Shown here piece by piece: positions 54,942-63,966 of a DNA stretch of 64,000 nucleotides; position 1 is the stretch's first letter; the number at the start of each line of letters is the position of its first letter. The stretch is taken from the NCBI RefSeq assembly GCF_003052585.1, contig NZ_QASN01000020.1, positions 496,001 through 560,000 on the forward strand, read 5' to 3'. Under the pieces are notes generated by a model that searched no databases, was not told the DNA's origin, and saw only the letters and a list, made by a program, of their open reading frames with translations. This DNA is from Pseudomonas mangrovi. GTDB taxonomy: Bacteria > Pseudomonadota > Gammaproteobacteria > Pseudomonadales > Pseudomonadaceae. Both the position numbers and the translations under genes were made by a program.

Positions 54942-57677
54942 TCAGGCCTTCAGAAAGCTGTCGAGCATTGCGTAAAGTTGCTGGCAATCCAGCGGCTTGC
55001 CGAGAAAGCCATCCATGCCAGCAGCCAGCCCAAGGTCGCGGTGCTCGGCAAGGATGTGAGCGGTCAGCGCCACTATCGGAATCGCCGGCAAACGCTGGCG
55101 AGCCTCGAAGTGGCGGATCTGTCGGGTCGCTTCGTAGCCATCCATCTCCGGCATTTCGCAGTCCATCAGGATCAGTTGGTAGCTGGCCGGCGCGCGCCGA
55201 TACTCGTCCAGTACTTCACGTCCGTTGATGGCGATACGCAAACGGTAGCCACGTCGTTGCAGAAAGCCCTTGACCACCAGTTGATTGACCGGATTGTCCT
55301 CGGCGACGAGGATGCAGGGGCTTTCCTGCGGCGCAGTGGCATTCGCTTCGATCGTGTTGGCGGCAGTTGGCAGTGCTTGCTGGTAAAGCCGGGTGAGGGC
55401 GTCGCGCAGCGCACTGACCGACAAGGGGTGCTCGACCCAGACCAGCCTGCCTGCGGCGAGCGTCGAGAACTCCGGCAGCTGGTTCTGCGGGCAGACCAGC
55501 AGTACTCGTTGATCTTGCTGTAGTCGCGGCTGCAGCCTGTCCAGTGCCGCTTTCGGCGAGCCGGGCCAGGGACTGGCAAGAACCAGCAGAGGCGGGCTGA
55601 CCAGGCTGACAAAGGTTTCCTCCAGACAGTCAGGGTCCTGGCAGCGCTCCACGCGCATGCCCCAGCGCGACAGCATGCGCGCCAGGCTATCCAGTGCGCG
55701 AGAGTCGACCGAGCAGAGCAGCGCAACCTGCTCACGCAGTGAGGGCTCGAATTCATCGCGGCCAGCCGGGATGAGCAGCGGGACGTCGAAGGCAAATCGC
55801 GAACCCTTGCCCGCGGCGCTCTGTACCTCGATACGTCCACCCATGCGCTCGATCAGCTCCTTGCTGATCACAAGCCCCAGACCACTGCCGCCATAGCGCC
55901 GCGTAGTGCTCGAGTCGCCCTGGGAGAAGGAGCGGAACAGCTGCTGCAGATCGCTCTGAGCAATGCCGATGCCGGTATCCGTGACGGCGAACAGCAGATG
56001 GCGCTGGCCGTCCTGGCGAGTACGTACAGCGACCTCGAGGGTGACATGACCCTGTTCCGTGAACTTGATGGCATTGCTCAAAAGGTTCATCAGCACCTGC
56101 CCCAGGCGGGTCGGATCGCCAAGCATGTAGCGCGGGACCTCCGCCTCGAGGCTCATGTACAGACCCAGCTGATTTTCCCCGGCCTGGGCGCGGAACAGAC
56201 TGAATGTCGATGAGAGCAGCTCTTCCAGGTCGAACTCGATCGACTCCAGGTCGAGATTGCCCGATTCGATGCGCGCGTAGTCGAGGATGTCGTTGATCAC
56301 TTTCATCAATGAGCGGCCGGAGCTGGCGATGGTGTCCACATAGAGTTGCTGGCCGCGATCCAGGTGGCTCTGGCCGAGCAGCTGCAGGGTACCGAGCACG
56401 CCATTGAGCGGCGTGCGTATTTCGTGGCTCATCTTTGCCAGGAAGCGGCTCTTGGCCTGGTTTTCCAGATCCGCGCGCTCGGCCGCCTGGCGTGAACGGT
56501 AGCCTTCCTCCTTCAGCAGGTTGATGCGGTCGGCCAGCCCGAGGGACAGCGCGAGCATCTCGATCAGCACACCGATCTTGATGATGCTGGTGCCGTAAAC
56601 GCCGAACAGATCCAGCCCGAGAGATGCCATTGCGGAGAGGATGCTCGCCGCCAGCAGGGTGCTCCAGGCCAGGGTGTAATAGGCGCTCAGCCGCTGGCCG
56701 CGGCTCCAGGTGTAGAGCCCGAGCAACAGCAGGCCGAGCGACAGCAGGGATACGGTGATGCTTGCCAGCCAGCTCCAGGCGTACAGGCCGATCAGCGGGC
56801 CGCTGAGCAGGCAGGCGGCGATCACCAGCATGGAACCGCGCATGGTTCGATCCAGGCGCGGAAAACGTTCGAAGGTTCTAAGAAAGTGGCGGCTGAACTG
56901 CAGGGCGATCAGGCAGTGCAGGAAGATGAACAGATAGATCGATACGGACTGCAGCTGCGGCTGGTTCGGTAGCAGTCGATAGAGGGTGCCGTCGAACGCC
57001 AGGGTGAACAGGATGATCACGCCACCGAACAGCAGGTACCAGAAGTAGGCCGGCTCGCGCAGCGACACGTAGAGGAACAGGTTGTACAGCAGCATCGCGA
57101 TCAGCGCGCCGTAGAACATGCCGCGCCAGAGATTGAGTACCTCATGTGCCGCAGCGCCGGCGGTGGTGGTACTGAAATACAGCGGGACGAACACCGTGCT
57201 GCTGCTCTCCACGCGCAACAGCAACTGCTGCTGGCCCTGGGCAAGCGTCAGTGGGAACCAGAAGTTGTGCACCTGCACCGTACGCTCGGCGAAAGGACGC
57301 AGATCGCCCGCCTGCTGCACCTGGAGTGTGCCGTCTGCCTGGGGCAAGTACAGCTGCAAGCTGTCGAGCAGGGCGTAGTCGACCTCCAGAAAGCCCTGCA
57401 GGGCTGCCGGGCTACGGTTGTCCAGACGAATACGGAACCACCAGGTCGAACGGTTCTTGCCCAGGTTGGCGTGGACGCCGCGGGTGGCAGTGAACGCCTC
57501 GTCCGCCAGGCCGAAGACCTGCTCGGGTTGCAGCACGCCGCTCGGATCCTCGAGATAGCCGACGTGGGGCGCCAGGCTCAGGTGCAGGTGCAGGTTGTCG
57601 TTCTCCAGCGGCGCAGGCGTGATCGCCAAGGCAGGCGCGCAGCACAGCAGGAGCAATGTCAGGAAAAAGCGGGGCAT
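54942..57677 (-). CDS. 7TMR-DISM hybrid sensor histidine kinase
   Basis: This 911-residue protein has a signal peptide (PALA), an extracellular DISM beta-sandwich domain (about 25-165), seven membrane helices (about 180-375), a histidine kinase core with His418 in AKMSHEIRTPLNG, the N box (LLSNAIKFTEQG), the G1 box (DTGIGI) and the GGSGLGLVISK G2 box. A degenerate receiver-like segment follows, then a full receiver domain with phospho-acceptor Asp839 in LILMDCEMPEMDG. The architecture resembles the LadS/RetS class. No response regulator or output gene lies next to it. The start at 57677 gives the signal peptide. Confidence 0.93.
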   Translation of the reverse strand: MPRFFLTLLLLCCAPALAITPAPLENDNLHLHLSLAPHVGYLEDPSGVLQPEQVFGLADEAFTATRGVHANLGKNRSTWWFRIRLDNRSPAALQGFLEVDYALLDSLQLYLPQADGTLQVQQAGDLRPFAERTVQVHNFWFPLTLAQGQQQLLLRVESSSTVFVPLYFSTTTAGAAAHEVLNLWRGMFYGALIAMLLYNLFLYVSLREPAYFWYLLFGGVIILFTLAFDGTLYRLLPNQPQLQSVSIYLFIFLHCLIALQFSRHFLRTFERFPRLDRTMRGSMLVIAACLLSGPLIGLYAWSWLASITVSLLSLGLLLLGLYTWSRGQRLSAYYTLAWSTLLAASILSAMASLGLDLFGVYGTSIIKIGVLIEMLALSLGLADRINLLKEEGYRSRQAAERADLENQAKSRFLAKMSHEIRTPLNGVLGTLQLLGQSHLDRGQQLYVDTIASSGRSLMKVINDILDYARIESGNLDLESIEFDLEELLSSTFSLFRAQAGENQLGLYMSLEAEVPRYMLGDPTRLGQVLMNLLSNAIKFTEQGHVTLEVAVRTRQDGQRHLLFAVTDTGIGIAQSDLQQLFRSFSQGDSSTTRRYGGSGLGLVISKELIERMGGRIEVQSAAGKGSRFAFDVPLLIPAGRDEFEPSLREQVALLCSVDSRALDSLARMLSRWGMRVERCQDPDCLEETFVSLVSPPLLVLASPWPGSPKAALDRLQPRLQQDQRVLLVCPQNQLPEFSTLAAGRLVWVEHPLSVSALRDALTRLYQQALPTAANTIEANATAPQESPCILVAEDNPVNQLVVKGFLQRRGYRLRIAINGREVLDEYRRAPASYQLILMDCEMPEMDGYEATRQIRHFEARQRLPAIPIVALTAHILAEHRDLGLAAGMDGFLGKPLDCQQLYAMLDSFLKA

Positions 57678-57808
57678 TGCGAGAACCCTCGATCCTGTCG
57701 GCACGCAGCAGAGTCGTGCCATGGCGAAGTTCTCGTCACTTTGCCCGCGCTGCTTGTCCTCGGCAATGGGGGCGTGTCGCCGACGCAGCGCGCCGCGCCG
57801 GCTGCCCG

Positions 57809-58999
57809 CTATTCGTCGACGCGATTGCCGAGCAGGCTGTCCACCGAGGGCACCAGCGTGTCGCTCGCCATCTGGGTGTCGTGTTCCAGCTGATGACTGA
57901 AACGCTCAAGCGAGGCCTGCTCCGGTTCGGCGTCGCTGGCGAACACCGGCGGGCTGAGGATGTAGGCCGTCAGCAGCTGGGTCAGCGCCGCCAGGCTGTC
58001 GATATGGGTGCGCTCGTAGCCATGGGTGGCGTCACAGCCAAAGGCTATCAGCGCGGTGCGTATGTCATGTCCGGCGGTGACCGCCGCCTGGGCGTCGCTG
58101 TGGTAGTAGCGAAACAGGTCACGGCGTACCGGGATGTCATGCTCGGCGGCCAGACGCAGCAGCTGGCGCGACAGATGGAAGTCGTAGGGGCCGCCGGAAT
58201 CCTGCAGCGCCACGGTTACCGCCTGCTCGCTGGATTGCTGGCCGGGCGCCACCGGTGCGATATCGATGCCGACGAATTCGCTGACATCCCATGGCAGTGC
58301 AGCGCTGGCGCCCGAGCCGATTTCCTCGGTGATGGTAAACAGTGGGTGACAGTCGATGGGCAGTTCCAGGCCGCTTTCCTGGATCGCCTTGAGGGCGGCG
58401 AGGAGGGCGGCGACGCCGGCCTTGTCGTCCAGATGGCGGGCGCTGATGTGGCCGCTTTCAGTAAATTCCGGCAGCGGATCGAAGGCGACGAAATCGCCCA
58501 CTTCGACGCCCAGCGCCTGGCACTGCTCGCGGTTGTGCACCAGGGCATCCAGCCGCAACTCGACGTGCTCCCAGCTGACCGGCATCTGGTCGACCTGGGT
58601 GTTGAAGGCGTGACCCGATGCCATCAGCGGCAAGACGCTGCCGCGCAACACGCAGCTGTCGGTGAACACGCTGACGCGACTGCCCTCGGCGAAGCGACTG
58701 GACCAGCAGCCCACCGGAGCCAGCGCCAGGCGGCCGTTCGGATGGATTTCGCGGACGATTGCGCCGATGGTGTCGAGGTGCGCGGAGACCGCCCGGTCCG
58801 GGCTCGGCTTGCGTCCTTTGAGCGTGGCGCGGATGGTCCCACGGCGGGTCATCTCGAAGGGCACGCCCATTTCTTCAAGACGTTCGGCGACATAGCGCAC
58901 GATGGTGTCGGTGAAGCCGGTCGGACTGGGAATGGCCAGCATCTCCAGCAGCACGCGCTGCAGGTAGACGAGGTCGGGCTGGGGCAGGGAGGTGGACAT
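57809..58999 (-). CDS. M42-family peptidase of the NAGGN osmoprotectant system
   Basis: This 396-residue metallopeptidase-fold protein has the M42 pattern: SAHLDTIGAIVREI, with the metal-binding His and Asp, SARHLDDKAGVAALLAAL, FTITEEIGSGAS with the catalytic Glu pair, and a C-terminal GYERTHIDSL His. It is the third member of a conserved trio with the N-acetylglutaminylglutamine synthetase and the amidotransferase. Its role could be turnover of the osmolyte or of a peptide intermediate (inference). The ATG at 58999 follows AGGAGAGT. It lies 81 bases after ngg. Confidence 0.9.
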   Translation of the reverse strand: MSTSLPQPDLVYLQRVLLEMLAIPSPTGFTDTIVRYVAERLEEMGVPFEMTRRGTIRATLKGRKPSPDRAVSAHLDTIGAIVREIHPNGRLALAPVGCWSSRFAEGSRVSVFTDSCVLRGSVLPLMASGHAFNTQVDQMPVSWEHVELRLDALVHNREQCQALGVEVGDFVAFDPLPEFTESGHISARHLDDKAGVAALLAALKAIQESGLELPIDCHPLFTITEEIGSGASAALPWDVSEFVGIDIAPVAPGQQSSEQAVTVALQDSGGPYDFHLSRQLLRLAAEHDIPVRRDLFRYYHSDAQAAVTAGHDIRTALIAFGCDATHGYERTHIDSLAALTQLLTAYILSPPVFASDAEPEQASLERFSHQLEHDTQMASDTLVPSVDSLLGNRVDE

Positions 59000-59080
59000 C
59001 GGAAACTCTCCTTTTCGATCGGCCGCATCGGCCTGTGACCGATGCGAGAGGCGACGGGCGAGCGCCGTCGCGATGGGTAT

Positions 59081-60823
59081 TCAGAGGCTGCTCTGAGTCA
59101 GCGGAAACAATAGATCGATGAAACGCTCGGCCGTGGGTTGCGGTTCATGGTTGGCCAGACCGGGGCGCTCGTTGGCCTCGATGAACACGTAGTCCGGCTG
59201 CTCGGCGCCGGTCACCAGCAGGTCGATCCCCACAACCGGCATTTCCAGGCAGCGCGCTGCGCGGATTGCGGCCTCCGCCAACGCCGGATGCAGGCGCTCG
59301 GTGACGTCTTCCAGGCTGCCGCCAGTGTGCAGATTGGCGGTGCGGCGCACGGCCAGGCGCTGGCCTTCCGGCAGCACGCTGTCGTAATCGAAGCCTGCCG
59401 CGCGCAGCGTGCGATGGGTCTCGCGATCCAGTGGAATCCGGCTTTCTCCGCCGGTAGCGGCCTGGCGGCGGCGGCTCTGGGTCTCGATCAGCGCACCTAT
59501 GCTGTGGCGGCCGTCACCAACGATCTCCGCTGGTTTGCGGATGGCGGCAGCAACCACCTCGTAGCCAATCACCAGGACCCGCAAATCGAGCCCCTCATGA
59601 AAGGCTTCGAGCAGCACGCGGGAGTCGAAACGCCTCGCCTCGGCGATGGCTTTCTCCAACTCGTCGGTCTTGCGCAGATCGACGGCAACGCCTTTACCCT
59701 GCTCGCCATTCACCGGCTTGACGACCAGCCGCTGATGTTCTGCGAGGAAGGCGGCATTGGCCTGCTCGTCCGCCGCGAGCGTCTGCACGGGAAGGCTGAG
59801 GCCGGCGCTGGACAGCGCGCGGTGGGTCAGTTGCTTGTCCTGGCACAGGGTCATGCTCACCGCGCTGGTCAGATCGCACAACGACTCCCGGCAGCGAATG
59901 CGGCGGCCGCCCTGGCGCAGGGTGAACATGCCGGCGGCCGCGTCGTCGACCTGAACTTCGATCCCGCGGCGGTAGGCTTCGTCGACGATGATGCGAGCGT
60001 AGGGGTTGAGGTCCGCTTCGGGGCCGGGCCCGAGGAACAGCTTCTGGTTGATGCCGTTCTTGCGCTTGACGGTAAAGGTGGGCAGATCGCGAAAGCCCAG
60101 CTTGGCGTAGAGCTGCTTGGCTTGACGGTTGTCATGCAGGACGGACAGGTCCAGATAGCTCAGCCCGCGGCTCAGGTAGTGCTCGATCAACTGGCGTACC
60201 AGCGCCTCGCCGACGCCAGGGCGACTGCAGTTGGCGTCCACCGCCAGGCACCAGAGGCTGCTGCCGTTCTCCGGATCCTGAAATGCCTTGCTGTGATCGA
60301 TGCCCATCACCGCGCCAATCACCTGACCCTTGGCCTCGTCCTCGGCCAACCAGTACACCGGACCGCCCCTGGCATGGGGCGTGCAGCGTTCGGTATCCAC
60401 CGGCAGCATGCCGCGGCTCTGGTACAGCGCGTTGATCGCCTGCCAGTCCGCTTCGGTTCGTACGCGACGGATGCTGAAGCCGCGAAAGGTGCGGCGAGCG
60501 GGGCGGTAATCGGAAAACCACAGGCGCAGGGTGTCGGAAGGGTCGAGAAACAGTTGCTGCGGTGCATGGGCCAGCACCTGATGGGGAGCCGCGACATACA
60601 GGGCGATGTCCCGCTCGCCTGGGCATTCCTCGATCAGGCTGCGGGCGAGCTCTGCCGGCTCGGCGAAGGTGTGCCCGATCAGCAGGCGACCCCAGCCACA
60701 GTGCACGACGACCGGCGCGGTCGGCTGGGGAGCGCCGTCCTCGGCGAAGCGGGCCTGCAAGCGCTGATAGGAGGGTGCCTGGCCTCGCAGCAGTCGCTGT
60801 CCGTAGGCTTGGGATTTTTGCAT
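59081..60823 (-). CDS. ngg: N-acetylglutaminylglutamine synthetase (GNAT plus ATP-grasp fusion)
   Basis: This is a 580-residue two-domain enzyme. Residues about 110-260 form a GNAT domain with the acetyl-CoA motif NCSRPGVGEALVRQL. Residues about 300-575 form an ATP-grasp ligase domain with VVKPVNGEQGKGVAVDL and a late FIEANERPGLANHE. In P. aeruginosa and Sinorhizobium this protein, with the AsnO-type amidotransferase, makes N-acetylglutaminylglutamine amide, a compatible solute induced by osmotic stress. It starts 4 bases after the asnO stop, so the two are coupled. Confidence 0.93.
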   Translation of the reverse strand: MQKSQAYGQRLLRGQAPSYQRLQARFAEDGAPQPTAPVVVHCGWGRLLIGHTFAEPAELARSLIEECPGERDIALYVAAPHQVLAHAPQQLFLDPSDTLRLWFSDYRPARRTFRGFSIRRVRTEADWQAINALYQSRGMLPVDTERCTPHARGGPVYWLAEDEAKGQVIGAVMGIDHSKAFQDPENGSSLWCLAVDANCSRPGVGEALVRQLIEHYLSRGLSYLDLSVLHDNRQAKQLYAKLGFRDLPTFTVKRKNGINQKLFLGPGPEADLNPYARIIVDEAYRRGIEVQVDDAAAGMFTLRQGGRRIRCRESLCDLTSAVSMTLCQDKQLTHRALSSAGLSLPVQTLAADEQANAAFLAEHQRLVVKPVNGEQGKGVAVDLRKTDELEKAIAEARRFDSRVLLEAFHEGLDLRVLVIGYEVVAAAIRKPAEIVGDGRHSIGALIETQSRRRQAATGGESRIPLDRETHRTLRAAGFDYDSVLPEGQRLAVRRTANLHTGGSLEDVTERLHPALAEAAIRAARCLEMPVVGIDLLVTGAEQPDYVFIEANERPGLANHEPQPTAERFIDLLFPLTQSSL

Positions 60824-60827
60824 CGGT

Positions 60828-62597
60828 TCAGAGTCCCTGTTCGCTGAGCCATAGGTTGACCGCCGCCAGCTGCCAAAGTTTGGAACCGCGCAGGGGCGTC
60901 AACTGGCCCTGCGGATCGCTGAGCAGGCGATCCAGTTCGCTGGCCTGGAAAATCCCCCGATCCTGGCTCGGATCGAGCAGCAGCGAGCGCACCCATTCCA
61001 GTGTCTGGCCTTCCAGATGTTTCAGGCCGGGCACCGGGAAATAGCCCTTGGGACGATCGATCACCGCCGCCGGGATCACCTTGCGCGCGGCCTCCTTGAG
61101 CACCTGCTTGCCGCCATCCGGCAGTTTGAAACGCCCCGGAATGCGTGCCGACAGCTCGACCACGCGGTAATCGAGAAACGGTGTACGCGCCTCCAGTCCC
61201 CAGGCCATGGTCATGTTGTCGACCCGCTTGACCGGGTCGTCGACCAGCATCACCGTGCTGTCCAGGCGCAGTGCCTTGTCCACCGCCGCGTCAGCGCCGG
61301 CCTGGGCGAAATGCTCGTGGACGAAGTCACCAGCGAGGTCGCTGACCTGGAAGCCCGGCTGGACCGTGGCCAGATATTCCGCGTGGCTGCGATCGAAAAA
61401 GGCTGCGCGATAGGCGTCGAAGGCGTTGTCGGCGCCGTCCACCAGCGGATACCAGTGGTAGCCAGCAAACAGCTCGTCCGCGCCCTGGCCGCTCTGCACC
61501 ACCTTGCAGTGCTTGGCGACCTCGCGCGAGAGTAGGTAGAAGGCGATGCAGTCGTGGCTGACCATGGGCTCGCTCATGGCGCGGAAGGCTGCCGGCAACT
61601 GCTCGATGATCTCGCGCTCGTCGATGCGCAGCTGATGATGGCGAGTGCCGTAGTGGCGGGCGATCAGGTCCGAGTACTGGAACTCGTCGCCACGCTCGCC
61701 GCCGGCATCCTGGAAACCGATGGAGAAGGTCGACAGATCGCTGACCCCGGCTTCTCGCAGCAGACCGACCAGCAGGCTCGAATCGACCCCGCCCGACAGC
61801 AGCACGCCGACATCCACGGCGGCCCGCTGGCGGATCGAGACCGCTTCGCGCATGCCATCGAGAACCCGGTCACGCCAGTCGTCGAAGCCGAAATCACGCT
61901 CATCCTCGCGCGGGCCGAAGTCCAGCTGCCACCAGCGCTTCTGCTCGATCCGCCCATCCGCCTCGACCCGCATCCAGCTGGCCGGCGGCAGTTTCTTCAC
62001 CTCGGCGAGCAGGGTATGCGGCGCCGGTACCACGGCGTGAAAGTTCAGGTAGTAGTTCAGCGCCTGGGGGTCGAGGCGGGTGTCCATGCCGCCACCGGCG
62101 AGCAATGCCGGCAGACTGGAGGCGAAACGCAGGCGTTGACCGTCATTGTTCAGATACAGCGGCTTGACGCCGAGGCGGTCGCGGGCGAGGAACAGACGCT
62201 TCGAGTCACGCTCCCAGACGGCGAAGGCGAACATGCCGTTGAGTTTGGGCAGCAGCGCCTCGCCCCAGGCGTGGAAGCCCTTGAGCAGGACCTCGGTATC
62301 GCCCTGGGAGAAGAAGCGATAGCCCTTGTTCTCAAGCTCCGCACGCAGCTCCGGATAGTTGTAGATGGCGCCGTTGAAGACCATCGACAGGCCCAGCTCG
62401 CTGTCGATCATCGGCTGGCCCGAGGCTTCGCACAGATCCATGATCTTCAGTCGCCGGTGGCCCAGCGCGACCGGCCCCTGGCTGTGCAGTCCCTGGGCGT
62501 CGGGGCCGCGGGGTGCAAGGTGACGGGTAATCCGCTCGACCGCTGCGAGGTCGGCAGGTTGGTTATCGAAACGCAGTTCTCCAGCTATTCCGCACAT
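60828..62597 (-). CDS. asnO: N-acetylglutaminylglutamine amidotransferase (AsnB-like)
   Basis: This is a 589-residue asparagine-synthetase-like enzyme. The N-terminal glutaminase domain begins with Cys2 in MCGIAGELRF, the nucleophile, and has GHRRLKIMD and FNGAIYNYPEL. The ATP-pyrophosphatase domain has LLSGGVDSSLLVGLL and the later DDPVKRVDNMTMAWGLEARTPFLD. It amidates the dipeptide in NAGGN synthesis. The start at 62597 is required because Cys must be residue 2. It is divergent from a MarR gene with a likely operator in between. Confidence 0.94.
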   Translation of the reverse strand: MCGIAGELRFDNQPADLAAVERITRHLAPRGPDAQGLHSQGPVALGHRRLKIMDLCEASGQPMIDSELGLSMVFNGAIYNYPELRAELENKGYRFFSQGDTEVLLKGFHAWGEALLPKLNGMFAFAVWERDSKRLFLARDRLGVKPLYLNNDGQRLRFASSLPALLAGGGMDTRLDPQALNYYLNFHAVVPAPHTLLAEVKKLPPASWMRVEADGRIEQKRWWQLDFGPREDERDFGFDDWRDRVLDGMREAVSIRQRAAVDVGVLLSGGVDSSLLVGLLREAGVSDLSTFSIGFQDAGGERGDEFQYSDLIARHYGTRHHQLRIDEREIIEQLPAAFRAMSEPMVSHDCIAFYLLSREVAKHCKVVQSGQGADELFAGYHWYPLVDGADNAFDAYRAAFFDRSHAEYLATVQPGFQVSDLAGDFVHEHFAQAGADAAVDKALRLDSTVMLVDDPVKRVDNMTMAWGLEARTPFLDYRVVELSARIPGRFKLPDGGKQVLKEAARKVIPAAVIDRPKGYFPVPGLKHLEGQTLEWVRSLLLDPSQDRGIFQASELDRLLSDPQGQLTPLRGSKLWQLAAVNLWLSEQGL

Positions 62598-62657
62598 GAT
62601 CCTTACCGGTTCTCCGTTGGGGGTGTGGGCTGTGCCGCCTGACGGCACTTGTGTTTT

Positions 62658-62697
62658 TACCTAAACAAACAGACAGTTTGATGTCAAAGTAGTTTTG
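62658..62697. promoter_or_regulatory. Tandem inverted repeats in the asnO-marR control region
   Basis: CAAAC-AGACA-GTTTG (62666-62680) and CAAA-GTAGT-TTTG (62685-62697) have centres 18 bases apart. On the minus strand TTGACA (62687-62682), a perfect -35, is followed by an 18-base spacer and TAGGTA (62663-62658), so the first repeat lies within the asnO promoter spacer. The second overlaps the region of the marR promoter. This is the layout expected for a MarR-type repressor. Confidence 0.55.
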
Positions 62698-62742
62698 TTT
62701 CGATAAGTGCGTTTTGTGGGTTCTGTGAGCGGATAGATAGTT

Positions 62743-63237
62743 ATGGTTGAAACTAAAGAGACCGTTGGCGACGCCTACGCCCTGGCGGTTTTCCAGGCAT
62801 TGCGTCAGCTGCAGCAGGCCGCCGACGTGCACTCCAAGCGCCTGTCACGCTACGGCGGCCTGACCCCCCTGCAGCAACTGGTGCTGCGCATCCTGGCGGT
62901 GGAGAAGAGCATTACTGCCAGTCAACTGGCCGGCTTCGTCAGCTTGTCGGCGGCGTCCCTGTCGGGGGTGTTGGAGCGCCTGGAGAGTCGCGGTCTGCTT
63001 TCGCGCCGGCGCGATGCCCAGGACCGCCGGCGGCAGTGGTTGCATCTGGAAGAAGCTGGCCAGCAGGCCCTGGAGGAGGCGCCGGCGCTGTTGCCCGAAC
63101 ATGTGCTCAGACGTTTTGCCGGGCTGGCGGAATGGGAGCGACATGCGATCCTGGCGACCCTGCTGCGCGCTGCCGAGCTGTTCCATGCGCCCGAATGGCT
63201 GGCCGAGGAGGATGAGGCGGCCGGCGACGAGCGCTAG
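62743..63237 (+). CDS. MarR-family transcriptional regulator
   Basis: This 164-residue dimeric regulator has a central winged helix-turn-helix (SITASQLAGFVSLSAASLSGVLERLESRGLLSRRRDAQDRR) flanked by helices for dimerisation. It is divergent from asnO, and the inverted repeats in the gap suggest it represses the NAGGN operon and itself. No ligand-binding cysteine like that of oxidative-stress MarR members is seen. The ATG at 62743 has only a weak ribosome site. It is followed after 21 bases by the convergent ABC ATPase gene. Confidence 0.9.
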   Translation: MVETKETVGDAYALAVFQALRQLQQAADVHSKRLSRYGGLTPLQQLVLRILAVEKSITASQLAGFVSLSAASLSGVLERLESRGLLSRRRDAQDRRRQWLHLEEAGQQALEEAPALLPEHVLRRFAGLAEWERHAILATLLRAAELFHAPEWLAEEDEAAGDER

Positions 63238-63258
63238 CCAGCACTTCCCTGGATCTGC

Positions 63259-63966
63259 TCAGCGATTGCGGGCGTCACTCACCACGCGGCCATCCACCAA
63301 TTCGATGGTGCGCGCGCAGCGTGCCGCCAGGCGCGGATCGTGGGTTACCACCAGGATGGCGCAACCGAACTGCTGATTGATCCGGCCGAACAGCTCGAAC
63401 ACGCCATCGGCGGTGCGGCTGTCGAGGTTTCCGGTCGGCTCATCGGCGAGCAGCAGCGGCGGCTCGGTCACCAGCGCGCGGGCGATCGCCACGCGCTGCT
63501 GCTGGCCGCCGGAAATCTGCGTCGGACGCTTGTCGGCAAAAGCTTCCAGACCCACTTCGGCAAGCAGTCCGCGAGCCCTGTCGGTGTCGGCGCGCGAGGG
63601 CTTGCCGCTACGAATGATCAGCGGCATCAGCACGTTTTCCAGCACGCTGAACGCCGAAATCAGATGGTGGAACTGAAAGACGAAGCCGATCGCCCGATTG
63701 CGCAACTCGGTGCGCCCGGCATCGTCCATCTGCCGGGTGGGCTGCTCGAGCAGATAGAGCTCGCCGTCGCTTGGCGTGTCGAGCAGACCGATCAGGTTGA
63801 GCAGGGTGCTCTTGCCCGAACCTGATGGGCCGATCAGCGAGCAGAGCTCGCCCGCCTCAAGGCGCAGGTCGATATCGTCGAGCACCCGGTTTTCCAGGGC
63901 CTCGCCCTGGTTGTAGACCTTGCCGATGCCGGCAAGGCGCAGGATTTGCCGATTCGCTTCAGACAT
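63259..63966 (-). CDS. ABC transporter ATP-binding protein (MacB/LolD group)
   Basis: This 235-residue ATPase has Walker A GPSGSGKST, the signature QISGGQQQRVAIARA, Walker B LLLADEPTGNLD and the H-loop VVTHDPRLAA. The GNLD form, like the ATPase at 22.1 kb, places it with FtsX-type permeases. Its ATG overlaps the stop of a permease gene that runs off the right edge. Substrate unknown; lipoprotein- or envelope-directed transport is usual for the group. Confidence 0.92.
   Translation of the reverse strand: MSEANRQILRLAGIGKVYNQGEALENRVLDDIDLRLEAGELCSLIGPSGSGKSTLLNLIGLLDTPSDGELYLLEQPTRQMDDAGRTELRNRAIGFVFQFHHLISAFSVLENVLMPLIIRSGKPSRADTDRARGLLAEVGLEAFADKRPTQISGGQQQRVAIARALVTEPPLLLADEPTGNLDSRTADGVFELFGRINQQFGCAILVVTHDPRLAARCARTIELVDGRVVSDARNR

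Noticed and set aside
59138..60847. Plus-strand open frame of 569 codons opposite ngg
   Set aside because: The minus strand has clear GNAT and ATP-grasp motifs; the antisense frame has none.
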